This document shows positions 33,601 to 42,990 of a stretch of DNA of 64,000 nt, in pieces. Origin of the DNA: Oopsacas minuta (Eukaryota; Porifera; Hexactinellida; Lyssacinosida; Leucopsacidae); assembly GCA_024704765.1 (NCBI GenBank), contig JAKMXF010000255.1, forward strand, positions 310,001-374,000, read 5' to 3'. Below the pieces are notes generated by a model. It did not search any database, had not been told where the DNA came from, and saw nothing but the letters and a program-made list of their open reading frames with translations. The number at the start of each line of letters is the position of its first letter. The stretch's first letter is position 1. The position numbers were made by a program, and so were the translations under genes.

Positions 33601-34093
33601 AAGCACTGTATGAATATAAATTGATAAATAGATTAGTACTCTGTAATATGTAATTAACCTGATTAGCAACTGATATAGGAGGACAGTCTGAATACAAGTA
33701 TGGCATAAAACCATGGACATGAGTCATAACACTATTTCCTTCCTTCGTAATACCAAACAGACGTATGTGAGGTGCTTCATTCGGATCTGACCCTCTTGCC
33801 ATAGTCGCATGAGGTTTTCCTGAACTAACATCAATCTCAATTTGCTGGAATATGAAATCATCCTCTAGACAAAACTCTAGACAAACTTTTCTCTTCCAAT
33901 CATTAGGAAAACTAGCATCTTCTTGTATTTGCAATAAAGGTAGTGTAGATGATGGTATCTCCTCCTCATTTTCAATATCATCAAAATATTCTTCTATCTC
34001 ATCATCATCGTCATCATCTGCTGCTTTAGTGCGCTTTATGTTACTGCTGTTTATCTCAGGGGCTCCTCGCTTAGAGGCACCTCTCGAGGACAT
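27646..34093 (-). CDS. POLD1: DNA polymerase delta catalytic subunit
   Basis: Replicative B-family polymerase of the lagging strand, with 3'-5' proofreading. Exons (minus): 34093-33659, 31655-31414, 31265-30887, 30755-30477, 30167-29889, 29817-29434, 29255-28920, 28769-28170, 27969-27646. All phases agree and give 1085 aa (human 1107). Exonuclease motifs: [37 protein letters not shown]. Polymerase motifs: [14 protein letters not shown] (motif A), [11 protein letters not shown] (B), YGDTDSV (C). The C-terminus has both metal modules: CysA (CIGC...CSHC) and CysB (CQTC...CTNRDC), the latter binding 4Fe-4S in the family. Intron 1 is 2 kb and contains a complete same-strand gene (31879-33564). Other introns carry family A, C and E repeats. 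The acidic N-terminal leader [11 protein letters not shown] is normal for the family. It appears intact. Confidence 0.97.
29281..29381. mobile_element. Family A MITE, internally deleted (POLD1 intron 6)
   Basis: About 100 bp: left end TAGTGAACTCCCGTTATGTC, interior GGGACCATATTTGTACAATT, right end GATAACGGGAGTTAACTCTA. The middle block seen in longer copies is missing. Confidence 0.75.
30226..30322. mobile_element. Family C element, partial copy 2 (POLD1 intron 4)
   Basis: Shares AATTCCCG, CGAGATTTTAGCACCTTTT and the right end GGCCGTATTCGGTTAA with 10000-10150. The left end is missing. Confidence 0.65.
31322..31355. mobile_element. Family A MITE end fragment (POLD1 intron 2)
   Basis: Only CTTCGATATAAAAGGGAGTT followed by AACTGTA remains. 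Confidence 0.5.
31669..31790. mobile_element. Family E inverted-repeat element (POLD1 intron 1)
   Basis: Left end ACAATGGATGCGGGTTTTAT and right end ATAACCAGCATCCACTGTA are inverted repeats. The interior has GTTCTTACATATTCCTGTAT facing ATAAGAACATGTGTTCC. It ends 14 bases before POLD1 exon 2 begins, reading from high to low coordinates. Confidence 0.65.
31879..33564 (-). CDS. PNISR: PNISR-like Arg/Ser-rich splicing-associated protein, nested in POLD1 intron 1
   Basis: Single exon, 561 aa, starting [10 protein letters not shown]. Residues 1-330 are Pro/Gln/Tyr-rich with many PPPP runs. A conserved block [20 protein letters not shown] (about 365-385) matches the TLPAWIREGLEKMEREKQKK block of human PNISR, and [25 protein letters not shown] (about 430-455) matches its LLTKMLLTEILLDVTDEEI block. 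The C-terminal 100 residues are an RS domain ([19 protein letters not shown]). PNISR is a nuclear-speckle protein that interacts with pinin. Human PNISR is longer, mainly in the RS tail. The gene lies wholly inside POLD1 intron 1 on the same strand, about 95 bp below exon 1 and 220 bp above exon 2. Low-complexity content weakens homology, but the two blocks are in the right order and spacing. Confidence 0.75.
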   Translation of the reverse strand: MWQQPMLPHGMPPQNQNLVVPQPPHDQSADSWRMRAQQWAQQRRVHNTVYPQQPPYPTGPPGETISPPPPPGPPGAQTEYMRPPPPPNYPPNNQDPHYRQYSPVPYSNYSHDHRQPPHPQHQHPPFQDSHTQSNPQTGQFESPDEYHHPPHLPQQSHWEHIEEPPHEYSPPSEPPPSPPPPHEYTYRYVPRHHYQQPYGRDRSEERTSPPLQLDNKEIELAAKRLLGDDSDSDSDNYNSNNRRKRVSEEDSLLTRRVYDPNHVYANNPSEQVSRLPQWSDTSPALTQQAPPVPLPAPEEQPPQSFDYGHGFPPPVRYHTSSQPPAASYFPSTEYSPAPAADYTQGEEDWAASRRVIPAWLRDDLKKLERNRQKQIEKETMEKNARAGKPWKESYDGTEMIGPTIPQNTTDKVRFFTSEDSRDKFLLEVLQMSVTEFLLEMTSAEIENVCSNALAEVRQSRAKPMVSYESSTESSLHEDELRDERKVSSINGQRARKSSHSSSPADRHSSRRSKHKSKSSRHHRRSETSSSRSRKQTDNSKSYRSRSRSPYSKSNRKHKSRH

Positions 34094-34403
34094 TATAACT
34101 ACAAAGTTATAAGCACAGATATATACACACACAAAAACAAAAAATTAGAAACCAAACATTTTACACATTATTTGCAAGAAAAATTTGTTATAAATATCCG
34201 GTTTCTACTGTATGATGTTGTTGGGTAGTCGACCTGCAATTTATGGGGAGTTGGAGCAGTGGCGGTCCTGGGTATGCCAAATCTTTGGACCGCCCCCTTG
34301 GCGTTAAGACCGATGAAATAAATAGAATTATCACAATATATAACTAGTACGTCATCAAACAATTATCAAACTAAAAACTAATTCAACACTATATCTATAC
34401 ATG
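34094..34403. other. POLD1 upstream region
   Basis: 310 bp between the POLD1 start and the metalloprotease stop. It includes TGGGGAGTTGGAGCAGTGGC and GGACCGCCCCCTTGGCG, GC-richer than the surroundings and possibly promoter sequence or a repeat remnant. No gene seen. Confidence 0.4.
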
Positions 34404-37400
34404 TCAATCGCTGATGTCACTAGAATCCTCTTGTATATCTCCCAGCTCCTCACCCAGATGGAATACTTCCACATTATCTACAAGATCCAATTCACAATTT
34501 AACCCAATCAAATCAGCCTTCACTTGTTCAACTTTAGCAGGATTAGCTACTACAGCACTACGTGTTATACTATTATCAAATATCAATGGTAGATACTTAT
34601 TAGCAGCTGATTCAATATCACTGAGTGTAAGTTCAGAAATTTGCTTCAGACATACTGCAGAATCAGTACAACCAGGCAGTAGCTCTGCATCCCATGCATT
34701 ATTTGCCATACATGCAAATGTACTCAGACTAGCTACATAATCATATACTTTTGTGTTTTTACCAGCAAGGAACTCTTCTTGTGTTATTTTACGTTCTCCT
34801 GTTGCATACCCCATTATGATATCTCTGGTAACTTTATAAGCTTCTGCTAGCTGTGCTGAGCGTTGTAGTGTGAGGTATATGTAACCTGTTATACGACTGT
34901 AGAACAGTCCATAGCTATACGAGAGACCTGATCCTCTAATCTCGCACCAGAGGGGACCCTCAAGCATAGAGAGACATGAGAACAACACGTCTAATGCACA
35001 TACAGCCATAGACCCCTCCTCGAGGTCTACCATTGTTTCCTGTAGAAAGAAACTACTATCAATACCTGCTACTCCTGCTATAAGACCCAACGTTTTTGAG
35101 GGAGGGGATAGTCTATATTCCTTGAGAGTTGTAATTACAGGACGTTCAATTTTATAGGATGAATCAAGTGTGTTTAATTCCTCCTTGAAGATGTTATTAA
35201 ATGTTGCGAGAGGATTAGATTTCAAACGTAGGAAATTAGTGAAGATATTAATAGATGTGTTTTTGATTTGAAACAGAGAATTTCTGATTCTATCAATTTC
35301 AACGAGAACCTTGTCAGAATCTTCATCTAGCTTTTTCAATAGTCCACTCAAGAATTTCTTTTGTTGAAGAGAGTTGCCAGCATTATGAAGTATATCATGT
35401 GAGTATAACAGAGTATTAAGTAGCTCTCTCATGACCTTAGAACCTGATCTATTGAAATCAGGGATAGAACTCAACATTCTCTTAATCAGGACTCTAGTAC
35501 GAGCTTCGGTCAGCTGTGTTTTGTAGCATAACTCATGTACCCATTGAACACCTAGCTCAAAATCTGCAATCGGTAAATTGACCTTTAATAATATACAATT
35601 TACAGCACTGCTGTATTTAAAACGTGAGCTATAACTAGTACCAATACCAAAGTTGTATTCAACTAGATCTTCATTGAGTTGTTGTGTTACCTGCTCATAG
35701 GGAATTACTATACCATTTCGTAAGATAGGAGATTCTAATAGAAGTTCTATCATTAGAGGAAGGTATAGGTTATCTTGTAGAGACAAGCTGGCAGAATCGA
35801 ACAGAAATTCTATAGAACAGAATTGAGACTTGACATGTGATACAATTATAGGAAGTTTGAAATCATTTATCTTTATATCAACAGGGAAATCTGACTGTTT
35901 TGTAGATAGTTTCTTTGAAGGAAAGTTCTGAGTAGTTATACATGTGTGCATAGATATCTTACTAGGATCAGGGGTGGGTAGTGATTTTAAGAATTCTGAA
36001 GGGACTTCTGCTTCGTGTTCAAGCTTAGCCTTTTCTAACTCAGTCTCTTTCAATTTGAGACCGTCTTCTCCAAGTTGAGCTTGTTGTAGCTCAATTCTAT
36101 CTTTCTCTTCTTTCTCAGTTTTCTTAGCATACTCTTTGCTCGGTACAGCCACACACGATACATGTGGACCATCATTGAAATATTTATTAAGAAGTCCTAG
36201 CCAATATTCAACAGGTTCTTTCTCCAATTTATCATAGTTATTCAAAACATCCAAATCTTTCAATAACAATTTCTTATCATAGTAATACAATGAATCTACA
36301 ATACAAGGCCCACAGAGAAGTCCATGAGCATTCTCTTCGAGTGAATATATATGTGCTTTTTTCTGCTGACGGACAATTCCATATAATCTCTCTAAATTAA
36401 ATAATTTACCCTCTGTAGAGTTCTCACCCAACTGTTTCAATAAACAGTAACACTCGTGAGGCAACAATTCTAATTTTGCATTAGGAACAGATGTAAAGTT
36501 GAATGAAAACATAGATAGTGTTTGTAGACAGTAGTAGAATGATACATTATTAGCAAATGGATCTGTACAATCTATCATGAACATTTGTAGGGGAGCAGCT
36601 GATGTGGAAGTGAGATAGTCACCTGTAAGAACATGTAGCTAAGAATAACATACAGTAGAGCGACGACTAAAATATCGTACATATTATTACCTAATATTTC
36701 TAGAGCTAGAAGTTCATACAGATTATGACCTTCACAAATATTAAAGGCTATCCTAGCCATACCAGTACTTTCATCATCAGCTCCAAACTCAATACGAACA
36801 TCTTTACTCTGTTCTAGAATAGGAACAGGACTGGACCATGGAAGAGGATCAATTGGAGGAGGGAGAGGTCCATTAGCTAGCACATTATCTTCAAACTTAA
36901 ATAGAACATCTAACAACTCATCTCTTGGAATAGTACCACATACAATTAGGTATAGGTTAGAAGGTATATAGTATTTTTTATGATATTCGCGAACCTATAA
37001 TGAGAGCATACAATACATTGTGATAATGTTTGATATTATCGCTATTTGAAAAGTACCTTCAAATTAGAACAAGAACTTCTAATCTCATCTAGTCTACCTC
37101 CTGTACAACTCTTATAACCACACTTCCCAGGATACATATGGTTACAGAGTTCAAAGTCTATCATACGTGCTGGCTTAGATTGAGAGTCTTGCATTTCACA
37201 ATACACAACTCCAGCATTCTCACCTTTCCCATTAATATGATGTACTTCAGTAGTGTATGCAGCGTCAGTTAGTGTGGGATAGAGAATATGATGTAGATAT
37301 ATTGGTAGGACAGAGAGGAAACCTTCATGACCAGCTGTTACTAGTGTGTAACATGTATGATCTACATCTGTGTAAGCATTGGTTCCTTCTGATAAGCATC

Positions 37401-37958
37401 TACATAGAGCAGATAATATATTATAATCACAGCAATATACACGGTGCAACATTGTTGCCGGGAAAATAGAAAAATTTCCTATTCACATGCAACTCTTAAC
37501 CTTCATGGTATAACAGTATGTTGCATGCACTAAAAAGCATTGGGAATTTTGAAGGCAACTTTGCTGCCTCCAATTGTTGTACCATATATGTTAAGAGTGG
37601 GAAATAACAATTTGATATGATAGTAAAATAATACATTAATATAATACAAATAAAATGAGGATTTTCACCTGTTAGCTACTTTATCCAATACTCCCTTATA
37701 TGGGTATTCATGTGATCCCATAAATACCAAATGCTCTAAGGTGTGTGGTAGGCCATCATGATCATGTGTCTCTGTAGCAAGAGCAAAGTACCCCTTCACT
37801 AGAGGTCCAGACACATCACAATGATACACACGAATACCAGTACGAGTCAGTATTAATTTAGAAACTTTATAAGCTTCTTTCTCAATTTCCTCTACCATTT
37901 CATATTTTGACGGTGTGTTGTTAGAGGCAGAGATATCTGTATTAACAGTATCTGCCAT
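34404..37958 (-). CDS. M16-family zinc metalloprotease (presequence-protease / C05D11.1-like)
   Basis: Inverzincin-type peptidase. Exons (minus): 37958-37669, 37399-37057, 36994-36691, 36622-34404, phases consistent, about 1051 aa. The inverted zinc motif HxxEH is present as GLPHTLEHLVFMGS near residue 70, followed by SEGTNAYTDVDHTCYT and, about 70-80 residues on, the Glu-rich third-ligand region (VVYCEMQDSQS). The long single-chain layout with a middle linker and a second inactive M16 half fits the group containing yeast YOL098C and nematode C05D11.1, rather than insulysin or the mitochondrial processing peptidases. A Lys/Glu-rich coiled segment (KKTEKEEKDRIELQQAQL) separates the halves. The tail is acidic (LGDIQEDSSDISD). 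There is no clear targeting signal, so it is probably cytosolic. Substrates are unknown. Confidence 0.88.
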
Positions 37959-38121
37959 CTAGTAGTATATCTGTTAAGAATACCATTGCAAGAATAAAAT
38001 ACAATTAGAAGGGAGAAACAGAACTATAAGTTAAAACATTATTTAAGATATAATTCAAATTTTAAGTAGTGTTAAATATTGCAATAATCCAGAAAGATAA
38101 GTGAAATGCGTATACGCTGTA

Positions 38122-38370
38122 CTATTCAGTGGGTGTATCAATAGGTAATAATGTCTGCACATGATTCATGAGGTCCTGATTACTTCCTTGTTCTAGAAAT
38201 TCTGCTTCCATACGAGAACGGACTTTACAAAAACTCAAAACATGAGCTAGGAACAAGAGACGCTCACATATAACAGGATTCTGAAATTTCAGTTTGTGCT
38301 TTCCGGAGAGAATACGTAAGTTGTCTGAGTTGTAGAGGGGTTTTCTCTTTGATTTTATTTTCGGTGCCAT
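38122..38370 (-). CDS. Small basic protein, unknown (82 aa)
   Basis: Frame of 82 aa from the first ATG (MAPKIKSKRKPLYNSDNLRI); the longer frame lacks a better start. It is Lys-rich at the N-terminus (KSKRKP, SGKHKLKF), followed by a helical part VICERLLFLAHVLSFCKVRS and MEAEFLEQGSNQDLMNHVQT. Codon use and amino-acid composition look coding, and the upstream sequence is a clean gap. I do not recognise the family. The basic start and length suggest a nuclear or nucleolar protein, by composition only. A 26-bp-arm palindrome lies about 70 bp upstream of the start. Confidence 0.6.
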   Translation of the reverse strand: MAPKIKSKRKPLYNSDNLRILSGKHKLKFQNPVICERLLFLAHVLSFCKVRSRMEAEFLEQGSNQDLMNHVQTLLPIDTPTE

Positions 38371-38776
38371 TTTTGTAATATATTTGTGTAATACAATAAT
38401 AAACAAATAGTCTAATTTCAATTGATATTTCTTTGAATATTCCTTATCTTGAGTATGAACTCCAGTATAATGAGTTCATACTCAGGATAAGGAATATCAA
38501 ATTTGATGAACTCAGCCCCAAAAACCGGACTTGAAAACGTACAATATTCGCAAGTTTTTTCAGGGACTTAGATTCCATTTTGTATTGGAAAAATTCTTCT
38601 AATAGTTCACGTATTAGCAAAGGAAATTCGTGTAAAATACTCTTGCTAATAGGCGATCTCCACGGTATAATTCATCAAAATCAACATATATAAATGCAAT
38701 GGATAACTACAATAGCGATAAAATAACAACAAACAAAATTCCAATAAATACAAATCCTATCTACTGACAGTTGATA
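38371..38776. other. Gap between the small gene and RPE
   Basis: 406 bp containing the palindrome at 38437-38497. The remainder is AT-rich with no open frame of note, and includes the RPE 3' flank. Confidence 0.45.
38437..38497. repeat. Perfect-type palindrome: 26-bp arms, 9-bp loop
   Basis: Left arm ATATTCCTTATCTTGAGTAT... and right arm ...CTCAGGATAAGGAATAT pair over 26 bp with one mismatch around the loop CAGTATAAT. It lies between the small basic gene and RPE and has no match to the other repeat families in the window. Confidence 0.85.
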
Positions 38777-39466
38777 TTACGACTTAACAACAAACTTATT
38801 AACACAACTACGTAGTAATTCTATAACAACTTTAGGATCATCAGCCTTAACAACAGCAGTACCAGCTACTATAAGATTAGCTCCTGAAGCAGCAGCTATC
38901 TCTATCGTATCTTTATTAATCCCACCATCTACCTCTATATTTAATGCTTTATTACTCTTACGCAGCTGTTCTATTTTAGGCATCATTTTATGTATAAAGC
39001 TCTGTCCACCAAATCCTGGATACACTGTCATGATTAGTATCAGATCTACTTGTTCAAGAAAGGGGAGTACTTTATCTATAGGAGTATCAGGCGATACACC
39101 TATACCTACTTCCATGCCCTTAGCTCTTATGAGTTTTATCAATTCTACCGGGTTCTTAGCAGCTTCTATATGGAATACATAACTATTAGCTCCAGCATCA
39201 CACATGTCATCTACCCATTTCTCAGGCTCTGATACCATCATGTGCATATCAAAGTATACATTAGGTAGTCTAGAACGTAAACATTTCACTACAGGAGCCC
39301 CGAAGGTTAGATTAGGTACAAAGTGTCCATCCATAACATCTAGATGTAAGTAGTCAGCTCCAGCTGCTACTAATTTCTCACATTCTTGAGCTAGACAGGA
39401 GAGATCTGAGTTCAAGATAGAGGGTCCTATTTGACAACTGGCACACCCTGATGACTTCAATGCCAT
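38777..39466 (-). CDS. RPE: Ribulose-5-phosphate 3-epimerase
   Basis: Cytosolic TIM-barrel enzyme of the pentose phosphate pathway that interconverts ribulose 5-phosphate and xylulose 5-phosphate. Single exon, 229 aa from ATG 39466 (MALKSSGCASCQIGPS), which aligns with the human start MASGCKIGPS; an upstream ATG at 39505 would add 13 residues (MCTRLLATCYNIE). Catalytic and metal motifs are GPSILNSDLS, HLDVMDGHFVPNLTFG (Asp and His ligands), FDMHMMVSEP, MTVYPGFGGQ and EVDGGI. A family A MITE sits about 70 bp upstream of the start, in the likely promoter or 5' UTR. Confidence 0.96.
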   Translation of the reverse strand: MALKSSGCASCQIGPSILNSDLSCLAQECEKLVAAGADYLHLDVMDGHFVPNLTFGAPVVKCLRSRLPNVYFDMHMMVSEPEKWVDDMCDAGANSYVFHIEAAKNPVELIKLIRAKGMEVGIGVSPDTPIDKVLPFLEQVDLILIMTVYPGFGGQSFIHKMMPKIEQLRKSNKALNIEVDGGINKDTIEIAAASGANLIVAGTAVVKADDPKVVIELLRSCVNKFVVKS

Positions 39467-39535
39467 TTCTATATTGTAGCAGGTAGCTAGCAACCTAGTA
39501 CACATATTATTATATTCCCTAACTGCGTATGAAGG

Positions 39536-39688
39536 TACAGTCCACTCCCGTTATATCGAACACGGTTATATCGAAGTCTTGCACAAATATGGCCCCAAAC
39601 CGCCAAAAATAGAATAAATCTCATCGGTGATGTTATATCGAAGTAATTATCGCGCTTGCATGTGCTCGATATAACATGCATTGTATTG
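39536..39688. mobile_element. Family A MITE upstream of RPE
   Basis: Left end TACAGTCCACTCCCGTTATA; interior ACAAATATGGCCCCAAACCG (inverted orientation); right end CGATATAACATGCATTGTA. It lies 70 bp above the chosen RPE ATG and 31 bp above the alternative ATG. Confidence 0.75.
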
Positions 39689-39781
39689 ACTAAATCAAGT
39701 AAATCAATTCAATTCCCTAGATAACTAAAACAGCGTATAAACAGAATCAAATTCCTACAAATAATAATTATCTAATATAAA

Positions 39782-40429
39782 CTATAAATCATCATGGATA
39801 TGAAATTCTGACTCTTCATCATATGTTATCATCACTCCCTCTTCTACACTCCATTGGTTGTCCTTCTGTTTCTTGGCGTATCCACACACCTCCTTCTGTC
39901 CTGCTATAGGTCTACCGTACGTATCCCCAGGTACATGAAGATACATTTCAGTCAAGGCGTGTTTGAGTCTGATCTTATCTTTCTTCTTCCAGAATTTTCC
40001 AGAACATTCTAGAATCCAGTAGTCACCATTATCTCCTTCACTATTCTCTCCGAAGCAACTGACTTCCTGATTATGACTGAGTGGAGACGTAAAGTAGTGA
40101 CTATGTAGAAATAGCTTAGTAGCACTGTGCTGTAGTACTACCTTCTCACCACAGGATAAACGGGATCCTCTGATACACTGTTTATCATGAGGAGCTCTCA
40201 GGATCCAGTAGCTGTTGACGTCATCCATAGCACTGATAGCTGTAACAGTTTGTTGTCCACTGCCACTACCGCCACCGTATTTAACTTCGTGTGAATGAAG
40301 TCTTACGTTATGTCCGTAGTTGAGCAGCTTTATGAGAGAGCCACACGTCACGAAACTATCAGCTGACAAACTCAGCTTTATTTGTGTGAATATTAAGCAA
40401 AGCAAAATGAAGTATATGCTAAGCCTCAT
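39782..40429 (-). CDS. SDF2: Stromal cell-derived factor 2 (SDF2/SDF2L1-like), ER MIR-domain protein
   Basis: Soluble ER-lumen protein; in other animals it assists folding with DnaJ/BiP complexes and keeps unfolded clients soluble. Single exon, 215 aa from the ATG giving MRLSIYFILLCLIFTQ, a clear signal peptide; the longer frame uses TTG and adds a polar leader. Three MIR repeats cover about 30-205 (GSLIKLLNYGHNVRLHSHEVKYGGGSG, HNQEVSCFG, MYLHVPGDTYGRPIAGQKEV). The tail ends FHIHDDL: the last four residues HDDL resemble an HDEL/KDEL retrieval signal with Glu changed to Asp. It lies head to tail between RPE and DDX42. Confidence 0.95.
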   Translation of the reverse strand: MRLSIYFILLCLIFTQIKLSLSADSFVTCGSLIKLLNYGHNVRLHSHEVKYGGGSGSGQQTVTAISAMDDVNSYWILRAPHDKQCIRGSRLSCGEKVVLQHSATKLFLHSHYFTSPLSHNQEVSCFGENSEGDNGDYWILECSGKFWKKKDKIRLKHALTEMYLHVPGDTYGRPIAGQKEVCGYAKKQKDNQWSVEEGVMITYDEESEFHIHDDL

Positions 40430-40734
40430 TCTTTGAGTTATACTGTAAGTCAAGTAGCTGGAATTTAGATGTGAATTAACTTGGAAAGGGGCTAGTATGT
40501 AGAATCAAGTAAAGTGAAAAGATTACGAATTATTGAAACTTTCGTACATAGAAATATGTTATTCTGATTTTGGATACAGTAAAATTTTCGTGGTCAACTA
40601 ATATATAATTTGAATAATGTATCCTTTACCACACTATTCAATGGATGAGTTAAATTGAAATATTCTAAAATATCTTTTTCAACATAATGACATCAGCAAC
40701 TTATACTTGATTGATTTTTACCAAATTTAGAAAT
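40430..40734. other. Gap between SDF2 and DDX42
   Basis: 305 bp, AT-rich, no open frame or recognised repeat. It should include the SDF2 promoter and DDX42 3' UTR. Confidence 0.4.
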
Positions 40735-42990
40735 CTAAGAATCCCATCTCTTCTTCTTCTTAGGAGGAGGTTTGATGAATGTTTCGTTGTTTAGTGTTGT
40801 TTCTCTACTAGGAGGTATGTTTGATTCCTGTTTTGATTCTAAATCGAATCTAGATTTTCTCTGTGGAGGTTTATCTGTATTATTAGGAATAGTAGTTGTA
40901 TTATGTTTTATTGTAGAAGTAGAAGCTAGATCTGATCCAGCAGATGCCTTAATAAACTTAGTCTTGTATTGTGCTTGGTACATTTCCATTCTACTGGTGA
41001 GAGGACCGCTTGGTTTATCAGGTGGGGTAGGAGTAAAATCAGTATCAGTAGACCCCAGTCCAGGACGTACCCTCTTCCTATCTTGCATTTTCTTACCTTT
41101 CCCATACCCCCATACACGCCTACTTTTCCTGAATTTAGAGATTTGCATAGCTAGCTGCATCAAGGGAGGAGGAACATCTTGGTTAACCCCCTCTAGATTC
41201 CTGACTAGACCCCCAGCAAATACCTTATCCTTCCCAGTTATCAGGGTGTACGCATCTCCCTTTTCACCAGCTCTACCTGTACGACCTATCCTGTGTGTAT
41301 GAGTATCAATAGTTTTAGCTACGTCATAATTAATTACAGTTCTAACATGTGGTATGTCAAGACCACGAGAAGCTACATCAGTAGCGACTAGTAACGGCTC
41401 TTCTTTCCTCTTAAACTTTCCAATAACTCCATCCCTTGATCCCTGGTCCATATCACCGTGTAGTAGTAGAGCAGTGATGTCACGAGTTTTGAGTTTACTA
41501 ACCAATATCTCAGAATCTGCCTTCTTTGTTACAAACACAATTACACTGCCAATAGAACATAGACTGATAATTTGTTTAGTTAACCAGCTCCACTTGTCTT
41601 CATCTCTCTCTAACATAATCACATGCTGAGTAACATCCTCATTGGCTTCTCCTCCCACACCAACACATATACGTATAGGATCTGTGAGTGCTTCTCTTGC
41701 CAGGGCTTCAACACGTTTGCGGAAAGTAGCGCTGAACATTAGAGCTTGTCTGTCTGGACGTATATTGAATACAATGCTTCTAACCTGGCCCTCAAATCCC
41801 ATATCAAACATCCGATCTGCTTCATCTACAACTAGAAATGTAGTTCTTAAAAGATTTGTGCATTTAGACTTTACAAAATCAATCATTCTTCCTGGTGTAG
41901 CTATCACTATTTCCGGTGCCTGCTTCAGGGCCTTAGTCTGTTCCCATCTACTCACACCCCCGTATATAGGACAACAGCTGATATTATAAGGCTTACAGAA
42001 CTTCTTAGTCTCATGATAGATCTGCTGACATAGCTCACGAGTAGGTGCTAGAATTAAACCAATAGGACCATCTCCTTCCTTCATCTCTTCCTGATCCAAT
42101 ACGTGCACAATAAGAGGTATCACATAACCTAGTGTCTTACCAGATCCAGTCTGTGCTATGCCTATAAGGTCACGTCCCTCTAGAGCAGCAGGTAACGCCT
42201 GCATCTGTATAGGGGTAGGCTGTGAGTACTGACTCTTAGTTAGAACAGAGGTCAGCTCATCACTAAGACCCAGATACCCGAATGAAATACAGGGGTGACA
42301 CGGTTTGGCGCCAGAAACTCTAAGTCCGTAGCACTCTCTAAGTGCATATACTTCCTTATTAGTGAGATTAGTGACGTCATCGTGTATCTGATAGAAATTC
42401 TTCTCAAATGGTTTGTAGTCTATATCCTCATGATTAACTCTAGGCAGAGGTTCTACCAGTTTAGGTTTCTCAGGAGTAATAGGAAATCCGTCGGAATCAT
42501 AATCAATCTCTTCATCATCTGAACATACAGGAGGTAGTCTGCTAGCTTGTTCCTCTAGAAATTGGAAGTATGTCTCTTGGTCGTCAGCTTGTTCTATGTC
42601 TTCGCGTACTGCTTTGTGTGATTTGCTGCTGTTCTCTACTCCAGCTTGTTTTGTTACCTGATCCTGTATTGAAGTCATGAATGCATCCAGAGGATCTTCC
42701 TCTTGACTGTCATCTGATCGCTTTTCCGATTTTTCACCCTCTCCTCCTGGTTCAGAATCACTGCTAGAGTGATTGAAGTATTCTTCTTCTGTTTGAAAAC
42801 GAGGCTGTTTCCCTGGCATAGGAGTAGTAGGGTGTACATATGTAGTAGTGTTCCTATCTCGTGTGTACTGTGGAGGAGGGGGATACTTCCTCTTACCGGT
42901 ATCAGAGAGAGGATTTGAACACAATTTGCTTTCTTTAGCAGAAGGGAAAGAGAATCCTGAAAACCCCATACCACGTCGTGCACCAGACAT
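40735..42990 (-). CDS. DDX42: DEAD-box RNA helicase DDX42
   Basis: ATP-dependent RNA helicase associated with U2 snRNP (SF3b125). Single exon, 751 aa, start MSGARRGMGFSGF matching the family's N-terminus. Residues 1-235 are Ser/acid-rich (EEEYFNHSSSDSEPGG, EEDPLDAFM). The helicase core follows: Q-motif SQYSQPTPIQMQALP, motif I AQTGSGKT, PTREL, VVDEADRMFDMGFE (motif II), SATF (III), then FVTKKAD, ATDVASRGLDI and HRIGRTGRAG (VI). The DEEIDYDSDGFPITP and HEDIDYKPFEKNFY leader blocks are typical of DDX42/Prp5-type proteins. The C-terminus is basic with KPPPKKKKRWDS at the end. It appears intact. Confidence 0.95.
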   Translation of the reverse strand: MSGARRGMGFSGFSFPSAKESKLCSNPLSDTGKRKYPPPPQYTRDRNTTTYVHPTTPMPGKQPRFQTEEEYFNHSSSDSEPGGEGEKSEKRSDDSQEEDPLDAFMTSIQDQVTKQAGVENSSKSHKAVREDIEQADDQETYFQFLEEQASRLPPVCSDDEEIDYDSDGFPITPEKPKLVEPLPRVNHEDIDYKPFEKNFYQIHDDVTNLTNKEVYALRECYGLRVSGAKPCHPCISFGYLGLSDELTSVLTKSQYSQPTPIQMQALPAALEGRDLIGIAQTGSGKTLGYVIPLIVHVLDQEEMKEGDGPIGLILAPTRELCQQIYHETKKFCKPYNISCCPIYGGVSRWEQTKALKQAPEIVIATPGRMIDFVKSKCTNLLRTTFLVVDEADRMFDMGFEGQVRSIVFNIRPDRQALMFSATFRKRVEALAREALTDPIRICVGVGGEANEDVTQHVIMLERDEDKWSWLTKQIISLCSIGSVIVFVTKKADSEILVSKLKTRDITALLLHGDMDQGSRDGVIGKFKRKEEPLLVATDVASRGLDIPHVRTVINYDVAKTIDTHTHRIGRTGRAGEKGDAYTLITGKDKVFAGGLVRNLEGVNQDVPPPLMQLAMQISKFRKSRRVWGYGKGKKMQDRKRVRPGLGSTDTDFTPTPPDKPSGPLTSRMEMYQAQYKTKFIKASAGSDLASTSTIKHNTTTIPNNTDKPPQRKSRFDLESKQESNIPPSRETTLNNETFIKPPPKKKKRWDS

